Source of the DNA: a bacterium
GTDB lineage: Bacteria > UBP14 > UBA6098 > B30-G16
Direction of reading: 5' to 3'
NCBI GenBank assembly: GCA_027007865.1
Contig: JALTEE010000292.1
Coordinates: 1 to 7,299, forward strand
DNA: 7,299 nt
Of the stretch, positions 1 to 4,893 are shown piece after piece. A program made the position numbers and the translations under genes. Numbering within the stretch: the first letter of the stretch is position 1; every line of letters begins with the position of its first letter. The notes below the pieces were generated by a model. The model ran no database searches. It was not told the DNA's origin and was given only the letters and a program-made list of their open reading frames with translations.

Positions 1-1
1 A

Positions 2-1258
2 TCCTCGATAGTTTTTGCGATTGCACTATTTGCGTTTTGCGCCGCTGTCGCTTCTGCTTCCGATATACCGAAGGTGATAAATTATCAAGGGAAACTGACC
101 AACCCAGCAGGCGTCGGTGTGAACGACACTATAACTATAATTTTTCGAATATACGATGCGGACACCGGGGGTCTTGTTTTATGGACAGAAGGTCATCCAC
201 TTGTGCCAGTCGTCAATGGACTATTCGAAGTAATGCTCGGGCAAACTTTTCCCATCAATTTGCCATTCGACAAAAAATATTATCTCGAAATGGAAGTGAA
301 CGGCGAAACGCTTTCCCCGCGAACAGGGTTTCTAACCGTTCCGTATGCCTTCCGAGCGCTCTATGTCGATACTGCGGACTATGCTGTATATTCGGATACG
401 GCGAACTGGACAATTTATGCCGACACAGCAATATTTGCAATTAGCGCCGACACAGCGTCTTACGCATATTTTGCGGATTCGGCGCGAATCGCTGTGGTGA
501 ACTGGGATACGCTCGCATATTACGCAAAATTAGAAACATTGGCATATTATGCAAAACTGGAAACACTTGCATATTACGCAACTCTCGAAACATTGAAAGC
601 ATATTCCGATACGACACACAATCATTCGTTGAGCAGTTTATCGGATGTCGATACGAGCGGGCTCGTTGCAGGTCAGGTGCTTAAATGGGATGGAATCGAA
701 TGGAGACCCGCTGCGGACGATACAGGAGATGGCTCGTCGTCCGGCTCGATAAGCGATTCTGCATTTATATGGAATCAAGACACGATTGTGCAGCCGGCGA
801 ATATGCGTATTTCGGGAACGGCAACTGTCGGAACACTTTCCGCCGATGAAATCACGGGGCAGGGATATATCGCTATGGATTATTCGGGTTCCCCGGTTCT
901 CGTGAACGATTCCTCTTTTATCACACTATTTTCGAGCAGTTATAATGCGGCAGGACCAGGAAGCGGAGTAATGGTCTCATTCACGGGAACATTCGACGAT
1001 AGAGGGAATAAAAGGGGTTCCAGCATCGAAGTTGAACTCGTGCGTAATCCGGGAGCGGGCGAAAGTGTGCTGACATCGCAGAATGAAGTTTTGGCAGACC
1101 CGGAAACTTATGGGGACAAAACGATTTCGCTGACCGCTATGGATTTCCCCCCTGCGGGATTGCATACTTATGCGGTGCGAGCGAAAATGATATACGAACC
1201 TCTCGATGCGGGGAGATTCGTGCGCGGAAATATACAAATCGTCGAAATAAAAAAATAG
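2..1258 (+). CDS. Secreted modular fibre-like protein, 5' partial
   Basis: The frame is open to the left edge, so the true start lies outside the window; the GTG at 74 is only an internal valine codon. The first visible residues are hydrophobic and end in AVASA before SDIPKV, which fits the end of a Sec signal peptide. An NYQGKLT domain follows (about 80-364) and closes with VPYAFRA, a layout known from many secreted bacterial proteins. Next come nine-residue repeats (368-589), first DTAxYAxxA-like and then TLAYYAKLE-like. An HNHSLSSLSDVDTSG stretch with GQVLKWDG (617-709) is a linker motif common in phage tail fibres and bacterial surface proteins. The C-terminal part (about 905-1258) is beta-rich, carries FTGTFDD at 980-1000, and resembles the C-terminal domain of the next exported protein. 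I see no C-terminal sorting signal, anchor or S74 peptidase. A surface or extracellular structural role is inferred; the specific function is unknown. Confidence 0.85.
   Translation, partial: SSIVFAIALFAFCAAVASASDIPKVINYQGKLTNPAGVGVNDTITIIFRIYDADTGGLVLWTEGHPLVPVVNGLFEVMLGQTFPINLPFDKKYYLEMEVNGETLSPRTGFLTVPYAFRALYVDTADYAVYSDTANWTIYADTAIFAISADTASYAYFADSARIAVVNWDTLAYYAKLETLAYYAKLETLAYYATLETLKAYSDTTHNHSLSSLSDVDTSGLVAGQVLKWDGIEWRPAADDTGDGSSSGSISDSAFIWNQDTIVQPANMRISGTATVGTLSADEITGQGYIAMDYSGSPVLVNDSSFITLFSSSYNAAGPGSGVMVSFTGTFDDRGNKRGSSIEVELVRNPGAGESVLTSQNEVLADPETYGDKTISLTAMDFPPAGLHTYAVRAKMIYEPLDAGRFVRGNIQIVEIKK
368..589 (+). repeat. 27-bp coding repeats encoding nonapeptides
   Basis: Within the first gene, nine-codon units run nearly without interruption. 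Units at 368-394, 395-421, 422-448 and 449-475 follow the pattern D-T-A-x-x-x-x-x-[AS]; a looser ten-codon unit (DSARIAVVNW) covers 476-505. After one GAT codon, units at 509-535, 536-562 and 563-589 encode TLAYYAKLE, TLAYYAKLE and TLAYYATLE. The two identical peptides use different synonymous codons at several positions. Similar Asp-Thr-Ala repeats occur after the VPYAFRA motif in other secreted bacterial proteins and probably form an extended or coiled-coil stalk; that structural role is inferred. Confidence 0.85.
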
Positions 1259-1294
1259 TTTAATGTTCGAGACTGCCTCGCTCATCATTAAACT
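1257..1294 (+). other. Stem-loop overlapping the stop codon of the first gene
   Basis: AGTTTAATG at 1257-1265 is the exact reverse complement of CATTAAACT at 1286-1294. The stem begins inside the TAG stop codon (1256-1258). The loop contains a smaller inverted repeat, CGAG at 1268-1271 with CTCG at 1277-1280. The outer stem is AT-rich and no clean uridine run follows directly, so it is not a textbook intrinsic terminator. It may still act as a 3'-end or mRNA-stability structure. Confidence 0.4.
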
Positions 1295-1303
1295 GTATGA
1301 AAC

Positions 1304-1360
1304 TTTCGACTTTTGACTTTTGACTTCTGACTTTTGACTTTTGACTTCTGACTTTTTAAC
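1304..1360. repeat. Heptanucleotide tandem array, TTTTGAC type
   Basis: Seven contiguous 7-bp units cover 1304-1352: TTTCGAC, then TTTTGAC twice, TTCTGAC, TTTTGAC twice, TTCTGAC. An eight-base TTTTTAAC closes the array at 1353-1360. Positions 1311-1331 and 1332-1352 are identical, so the array contains a higher-order 21-bp unit in two copies. It is intergenic and ends three bases before a GGAGG ribosome-binding sequence. It resembles the short heptameric tandem repeats known between genes in some bacteria. Its function is unknown. Confidence 0.9.
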
Positions 1361-1372
1361 TCGGAGGTACGG

Positions 1373-1417
1373 ATGAAAGAGAGAATTTTTCAATGTGAAC
1401 TTGCGGCATTCCCATAA
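1373..1417 (+). CDS. Possible 14-residue leader or relic ORF
   Basis: An ATG at 1373 is preceded by GGAGG at 1363-1367, an ideal Shine-Dalgarno position, but the frame closes at TAA after 14 codons (MKERIFQCELAAFP). The initiation region resembles that of the real gene at 1489: both read GGAGGTA, three more bases, then ATG. This could be a translated leader peptide, or a remnant of a duplicated or decayed gene start. No attenuator-like codon run (repeated His, Trp or Leu codons) is visible, so a classical attenuation role is not supported. It may not be expressed at all. Confidence 0.3.
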   Translation: MKERIFQCELAAFP

Positions 1418-1476
1418 GAACATAATCTATGTGGGAGAGAAACGAATGTTTAACAACCGAAATGAAAACTCAAACA

Positions 1477-1484
1477 GAGGAGGT
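1477..1484 (+). promoter_or_regulatory. Strong Shine-Dalgarno sequence for the exported protein at 1489
   Basis: GAGGAGGT ends four bases before ATG 1489. This decides the start: the in-frame ATG at 1429 and the one at 1462 would add a charged N-terminal extension before the signal peptide and lack such a site, whereas starting at 1489 gives a textbook signal peptide. Confidence 0.85.
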
Positions 1485-1488
1485 AGGT

Positions 1489-2313
1489 ATGAGAAGGGCT
1501 TTATTTGTGGTCGTGCTGCTTATGCTTGTTGGGGCATTGATGGCGCAAAATGTGATTAAGTATGAGTTGTCGTCATCGGCTGCGCTCAACATCGGTGATG
1601 CTGTGAAACTGGATACAACAGATAATTCCTGTCAGGTTTCAGGAGACGGCGAAGGAGCGTCGGTCATCGGTTTCGTCGCTATGACGGAGACAGACGGTTC
1701 CAACTATTACAATCTTGTTGTAAATTCTGGCAGGATTACCGCTGCGATACACAGCGGCTCAGGTGCGGTTTCCATCGGCGATTCGCTCACTGCTGCTGCT
1801 GCTGGCTCTCTGAAAGTAGCAGGTGCAGGTGATAGAGTTATCGCTATCGCCACGCAGGCTGTTGCTTCTCCACCCGGCGCTTGCGAAGTTATCGTATGGC
1901 TCGGTCCTATGCCGGGTGCCGACGGTGCGAGAATATGGCAGTCCGCTATAACGAGTATGACAAGCATTACGGGAACTGCTGCTTCAAAACAAGACTTGAC
2001 ATCTGTTACTTGCACAAACTGCGATGTGGAATATATGAAGGTTCAGTTCACAGGCACAGCGGATGACAAAGATGCTTCGGCAGGTGGAGCGGTCGTCAAT
2101 GTTGCGATAAATGACGGCTCAAGCGACCTCGACACGCAGACGCTCTATCTCGTGGATAGACATTTCTATCAAAGTCAGGCGACTGCACTGACAGGAACAG
2201 ACGATGTTTCACCAGCAGACAGTCCAGTATATACGGTTCAAGTGTGGGAATCGGATGGAATGACAAATGGCAGGATAAAAGGTGTTTTGACTGTTGTCGG
2301 TGTGCCGCGATAG
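1489..2313 (+). CDS. Exported two-domain protein with decoration-like N-terminal domain
   Basis: 274 residues. Residues 1-19 form a Sec signal peptide: MRR, a hydrophobic core, then ALMA with cleavage probably before Q20. Residues 21-139 form a beta-rich domain (VIKYE, IGDAVKLD, VIGFVA, VSIGDSLT, VIAIA) that clearly resembles the N-terminal domain of the exported protein at 5997. Its repeated 'GDxVKLD ... VIGxA ... GDxLT' layout recalls phage capsid decoration proteins (DUF2190-like); that is recognition by eye, not a search result. Residues 178-274 form a second domain with FTGTADD (187-193) and a final GRIKGVLTVVGV strand. This resembles the C-terminus of the first protein in the window. 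A CTNC pair (175-178) and two further cysteines (48, 132) could form disulfides after export. An extracytoplasmic structural role is inferred; the exact function is unknown. Confidence 0.85.
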   Translation: MRRALFVVVLLMLVGALMAQNVIKYELSSSAALNIGDAVKLDTTDNSCQVSGDGEGASVIGFVAMTETDGSNYYNLVVNSGRITAAIHSGSGAVSIGDSLTAAAAGSLKVAGAGDRVIAIATQAVASPPGACEVIVWLGPMPGADGARIWQSAITSMTSITGTAASKQDLTSVTCTNCDVEYMKVQFTGTADDKDASAGGAVVNVAINDGSSDLDTQTLYLVDRHFYQSQATALTGTDDVSPADSPVYTVQVWESDGMTNGRIKGVLTVVGVPR

Positions 2314-2324
2314 TTCACTTAATC

Positions 2325-2367
2325 GGGAGCGGCTTTTTCAGGTCGCTCCCAAAACTTATTCTTTTTA
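2325..2367 (+). terminator. Probable intrinsic terminator after the exported protein
   Basis: GGGAGCG at 2325-2331 pairs perfectly with CGCTCCC at 2344-2350, and the stem can extend inward by a G-U and a C-G pair around a T-rich loop. A T-rich tract (CTTATTCTTTTTA) follows after four A residues. It begins 11 bases after the TAG stop of the 1489 gene. The interrupted T tract makes it slightly non-canonical, but its position and GC-rich stem fit a terminator that separates this gene from the next group. Confidence 0.6.
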
Positions 2368-2369
2368 TT

Positions 2370-2397
2370 ATGAAATCAATCGCTTATTATTTATACT
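2370..2397 (+). promoter_or_regulatory. Weak promoter candidate upstream of the small membrane protein
   Basis: Downstream of the terminator-like hairpin the DNA is very AT-rich. A TATACT hexamer at 2392-2397 has ATGAAA at 2370-2375, 16 bases upstream, as a poor -35 match. It lies about 50 bases before the ATG at 2446. A promoter is expected here if the hairpin terminates transcription, but the boxes alone are weak evidence. Confidence 0.25.
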
Positions 2398-2445
2398 AAA
2401 TATGGTTATATGCAAAATTAACTTCCAAACTAAAAAGGGGACAGT

Positions 2446-2625
2446 ATGGCACAGGGGAAAAATGTCGATAAGGTCAGTTTGTTCTGGAACATAATAATTA
2501 TTTTGTTCTGTATCATTGTTATTGCGCAACAAACGACAAATTCCGATTGGACGGAGCTCGGAACGATAAGCGCCCTGACACTGCTCGCTATAAACAATGT
2601 TTATAGAGCAATTAGGGATAATTGA
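2446..2625 (+). CDS. Small two-helix membrane protein, 59 residues
   Basis: The ATG at 2446 is preceded by AAGGGG (2435-2440) at good spacing, and the frame runs to TGA at 2623-2625. The protein begins MAQGKNVDKVS. Residues 12-28 (FWNIIIILFCIIVIAQ) form a convincing transmembrane helix. A polar segment (QTTNSDWTE) follows, and then a less hydrophobic second helix near 38-53 (LGTISALTLLAINNVY). The tail RAIRDN is charged. I do not recognise the family. Size and topology would also suit a holin-like or small regulatory membrane protein, but no lysis gene is nearby, so no function is assigned. A possible TTG-initiated frame overlaps its stop codon. The ORF is easily missed because of its length. 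Confidence 0.7.
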   Translation: MAQGKNVDKVSLFWNIIIILFCIIVIAQQTTNSDWTELGTISALTLLAINNVYRAIRDN

Positions 2626-2840
2626 TACAAAAGCGAGCGGTATTCAAGATAATATTTTATCTCGTTCAGAGAATCTTTGATGCTCCGCTCGTTGAGACGA
2701 ACAGCAATGAAAGTATCGCAATCGAACAAGAGGTTGTAAGCCCTTTGTTTATCGCACTGCCCTCTGATTTAGTCGATGGAAGAGTAATAATGAGGGAAGC
2801 GAATAACAGTGGCGCGGCGATTTCGACTTTGGACTTTTAA
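2622..2840 (+). CDS. Doubtful 72-residue hypothetical ORF
   Basis: This frame opens with TTG at 2622, overlapping the TGA stop of the 59-residue gene, and closes at TAA 2838-2840. The ribosome-binding match is weak: AGGGA at 2614-2618 lies only three bases upstream. In its favour, the codons show a G-rich first position and contain no obvious junk. The product has a hydrophobic N-terminal stretch (VFKIIFYLVQRIF) and an acidic to neutral remainder. Against it are the TTG start, the lack of any recognised family, and the fact that its last codons are made by the heptanucleotide array starting at 2821. If it is not a gene, 2626-2862 is a 237-base intergenic region holding an inverted repeat and that array. 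Confidence 0.35.
   Translation: MIQKRAVFKIIFYLVQRIFDAPLVETNSNESIAIEQEVVSPLFIALPSDLVDGRVIMREANNSGAAISTLDF
2634..2691. repeat. Imperfect long inverted repeat
   Basis: CGAGCGG at 2634-2640 pairs exactly with CCGCTCG at 2685-2691. Inside it, ATTCAAGAT (2642-2650) pairs with ATCTTTGAT (2673-2681), with one G-U pair and one mismatch. An alternative small perfect hairpin, AGATAA-TATT-TTATCT, lies in the same stretch. No uridine tract follows, so it is not an intrinsic terminator. It begins nine bases after the 59-residue gene and overlaps the doubtful ORF. Confidence 0.4.
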
Positions 2841-2855
2841 CTTTTAATTTTTGAC
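2821..2855. repeat. Second heptanucleotide array, degenerate
   Basis: Five units in strict 7-bp register: TTTCGAC, TTTGGAC, TTTTAAC, TTTTAAT, TTTTGAC. They match the array at 1304-1360 in motif and orientation; both begin with TTTCGAC and both lie just before a start codon (here ATG 2863). This copy is more diverged and has no exact higher-order unit. Confidence 0.8.
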
Positions 2856-2862
2856 TTTGAAA

Positions 2863-3258
2863 ATGGAAGAAGATGCGAAAACATATTTCAATTCGGACAG
2901 AGTTCTCGTAACATCTACCGAAGCTATTCTTGCTGGAAAAGCATATAAGATAGCGGATATCGAATCGGCGTCCTCGACTATATTTTCCCACGCCATACTG
3001 GAAGCGATTATCTATGCTGTCATCGGTATTATTATTCTGCTGATAGGCTTGTTCGGCAGTATGTCGCTATTCACGATTCTCGGCATTTTGCTTATGTGTA
3101 TGAGCATCATAAAATTGATTATATCGTTAGCAAAACCGGATTATAGCATAAAATTGGCAGGCTCGCTGGGGAATAAAACGGTGTTTTCATCCGATGATAA
3201 AGAATTGATAGACAATATCGTGGGTGCAATAAATCAAGCGGTTCTCGATAAACTATAG
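2863..3258 (+). CDS. DUF6232-like small membrane protein
   Basis: 131 residues from ATG 2863. Two in-frame TTG codons upstream (2851, 2857) lie in the heptanucleotide array and are less likely starts. No Shine-Dalgarno sequence is evident. The N-terminal segment (residues 7-36: TYFNSDRVLVTSTEAILAGK followed by AYKIADIESA) matches my memory of DUF6232 proteins, which open with 'yyndg.vlVTst+.vi.gk.Y.i..I.sv'. Two transmembrane helices follow at about 44-64 and 68-90, with a short turn between them. A C-terminal cytoplasmic-type tail (92-131) has a strand pair and a helix, ELIDNIVGAINQAVLDKL, typical of that family. The biochemical role of DUF6232 is not established to my knowledge. The next gene, also a membrane protein, starts 49 bases downstream and is probably co-transcribed. 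Confidence 0.8.
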   Translation: MEEDAKTYFNSDRVLVTSTEAILAGKAYKIADIESASSTIFSHAILEAIIYAVIGIIILLIGLFGSMSLFTILGILLMCMSIIKLIISLAKPDYSIKLAGSLGNKTVFSSDDKELIDNIVGAINQAVLDKL

Positions 3259-3307
3259 TTTTCGTTAGTCGATGTTTTAATACCCAGATGGGAAAGGAGT
3301 GGAAATA

Positions 3308-3928
3308 ATGGAAGGCGAGGAAAAATATCTTCCCACAACGGTTGTTCTTCTGATAGTGGCAGGCGCTCTTCTCGTATTATTCTCGATAATCGCAGCGCAG
3401 ATGCTGGAAGGAACAAATTTATTCTCTGATAGGGGAATAATTGTTAGCAGAGCGATTTTGTTCCCGCTCGGAATACTTATGATGTTCTGGGGAATCCTTA
3501 TATCCCTATCGAGTTCGGATAAAATTGCAAAAGCGATAACAGGCATTATCGCTATTGTTTTGGTGTTCTCATTCGAGATATACCTTTTTCATTCGCCATC
3601 GAGTATAAAAATTGTGCGAAACCAAAATGAAATTTTGAAATATAAAATTGTAAATACAGATGATAATTCGAGCGGAGATACCACAAAAATTGTTTTTCGA
3701 GCGATGCTCGATGTGAATTCACTCCCGACCCAAAAGCAGTTGAAAAATACTGCCATAGCAATATGGCGAACTGGAGATACGACAGCAGCGGAAACTTCTG
3801 TTCTGCTATACTTGCCGACAATGAACACAAAAGGCACCGAATATGCCGATGTGGAATTTTATACCGGAGGCGTAAAATCCATTTCTGTTCACAATTATGT
3901 TCTAAAATTGAATAATATCTCATTTTGA
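3308..3928 (+). CDS. Three-helix membrane protein with C-terminal extracytoplasmic domain
   Basis: 206 residues from ATG 3308. AAAGGAG (3293-3299) at eight-base spacing supports this start over the GTG at 3299, which overlaps that site. Predicted transmembrane helices lie at about 9-31, 46-68 and 75-94. A polar domain covers 97-206. This domain contains a helix around QKQLKNTAIAIW (142-153), then LLYLPTM (166-172) and EYADVEFYTGG (178-188). The 'YLPgM ... YA..eF' arrangement resembles a small domain seen in various uncharacterised bacterial lipoproteins and membrane proteins; this is recollection, not a search. With three helices, the C-terminal domain should lie on the opposite side from the N-terminus. 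The stop codon sits in a perfect inverted repeat. Function unknown. Confidence 0.8.
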   Translation: MEGEEKYLPTTVVLLIVAGALLVLFSIIAAQMLEGTNLFSDRGIIVSRAILFPLGILMMFWGILISLSSSDKIAKAITGIIAIVLVFSFEIYLFHSPSSIKIVRNQNEILKYKIVNTDDNSSGDTTKIVFRAMLDVNSLPTQKQLKNTAIAIWRTGDTTAAETSVLLYLPTMNTKGTEYADVEFYTGGVKSISVHNYVLKLNNISF

Positions 3929-3937
3929 AATGAGATA
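3916..3937. other. Perfect palindromic hairpin at a stop codon
   Basis: TATCTCATTT (3916-3925) and AAATGAGATA (3928-3937) are exact reverse complements separated by two bases, giving a nine-pair stem with a TTGA loop. The TGA stop of the membrane-protein gene (3926-3928) forms the loop. Only a short, weak T tract follows, so termination is uncertain; it could instead shape the mRNA end or bind a dimeric protein. Confidence 0.5.
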
Positions 3938-3974
3938 GAGGACTCGGATTTCTTAATATGCGAGGTATTTTACT

Positions 3975-4838
3975 ATGGACGAATTATTGGAAGAAACCAA
4001 TAAGCCATTGGACAAGGCTCTTCACAGCCTTCGCGAGCGCGAGAAATATTTCCGCCAGATAGTCCAGCATATGACCGATGCAATGATAGTGGTGGATATG
4101 AACGATATTGTTCGCAGCGTTAATCCTGCCGCGGAAAAACTTCTCAAAGTAAAAGAAGATGATTGGGTCGGACAAAAATTTATGTTAAAAGTTCACTCCG
4201 GCAGACCCGGATATAGAGCGATTCCTTTTCAAACGGTGCAGATAAAAACATCGGACAACCGTGAACTCACTGCCGAAATGCGCGTTACCGAAGTGAAATT
4301 GAAAGGCGAAACTTTCTTTATGACAAATCTGCGCGATATCACAGAACTCACACATTTGCGTGAGGAAAAGGAGGATTTGCCGCTCATAGACGAATTCACG
4401 GGGCTATACAACCGTCGAGGACTGCTAACTATTGCACATTACCAACTCAAAACGGCGGAAAAACTCAAACGCGGAATGTGGATGATTGCAGTGGAACTCG
4501 ATAATTTTGACAGAATCGAGAAAGTTCTTGGTGAAGACATAGGCAAGAAGGCGATTTTGGAAAGCGCTGATATATTGAGAAACACATTTCGCGCATCGGA
4601 TGTCATCGCCCACATAGACGACGATGAATTTGCGATAATCGCTGTCGGCGCACTGAAAGATAGCGCAAATGCCTTAAAAAATAGACTCCTGCAAAAAGTC
4701 AAAGCAAGAAATTCGCAGACAAAAACTTTGTATAAATTATCTATAAGTGTCGGAATGGCTTATTTCAGCCCCGATAACCCTTGCACAGTGGACGATTTAC
4801 TCGCACGAGCAAGGTCGGATACGCTGCTGAACGAATAA
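3975..4838 (+). CDS. PAS domain and degenerate GGDEF domain protein
   Basis: 287 residues; GAGGT (3962-3966) supports ATG 3975. Residues 1-25 form a charged helical lead-in. A PAS domain follows (about 22-125: YFRQIVQHMTDAMIVVD, NPAAEKLL, closing in LRDITEL). The GGDEF domain starts at DEFTGLYNRRGL (139-150). It is highly altered: the signature is DDDEF (215-219) rather than GGDEF. The motif usually reading DIDHFKxIND is ELDNFDRIEK (174-183). The Asp usually following Gly in 'GHDAGD' is Lys (191). The RxxD inhibitory site is intact as RASD (206-209), exactly five residues before DDDEF. The C-terminal helix, normally ADxALYxAK, is reduced to ARSDTLLNE. No transmembrane segment is visible, so the protein should be cytosolic. 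Family knowledge suggests loss of diguanylate cyclase activity with possible c-di-GMP binding; this is inference. Confidence 0.92.
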   Translation: MDELLEETNKPLDKALHSLREREKYFRQIVQHMTDAMIVVDMNDIVRSVNPAAEKLLKVKEDDWVGQKFMLKVHSGRPGYRAIPFQTVQIKTSDNRELTAEMRVTEVKLKGETFFMTNLRDITELTHLREEKEDLPLIDEFTGLYNRRGLLTIAHYQLKTAEKLKRGMWMIAVELDNFDRIEKVLGEDIGKKAILESADILRNTFRASDVIAHIDDDEFAIIAVGALKDSANALKNRLLQKVKARNSQTKTLYKLSISVGMAYFSPDNPCTVDDLLARARSDTLLNE

Positions 4839-4893
4839 ATATGAACAGCGAGCAGTAGGCTTTAGTCTCCTGCATTGCAAAATCGATGGAACA

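Noticed and set aside
37..444. A + strand open frame of 135 codons overlapping the first gene
   Set aside because: It lies in another frame of the secreted protein gene, is rich in Arg and Cys, and has no domain or ribosome-binding site. The overlapping frame has a recognisable architecture.
1304..1360. CRISPR-like array
   Set aside because: Units are contiguous seven-base repeats with no spacers and no cas genes nearby.
977..1423. A minus-strand open frame across the end of the first gene and the heptanucleotide array
   Set aside because: Its middle is a Lys-Ser-Gln/Glu-Val repeat made by reading the array in reverse, and the rest is antisense to a real gene.
1429..1488. ATG at 1429 as the start of the exported protein
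   Set aside because: It would place 20 mostly polar, charged residues ahead of a textbook signal peptide, and the GAGGAGGT site points to ATG 1489.
2446..2625. Holin for the 59-residue protein
   Set aside because: Size and helices would allow it, but no endolysin, phage head or packaging gene is in the window, so the label would be a guess.
2749..2991. A minus-strand open frame of 80 codons over the second array
   Set aside because: It is antisense to the start of the DUF6232-like gene, has low-complexity Lys/Ser from the array, and has no start signal.
4850..4890. Short hairpin between the PAS-GGDEF and TPR genes
   Set aside because: The GCAG/CTGC pairing is only four to six pairs with a mismatch and no T tract, which is weak enough to be chance.
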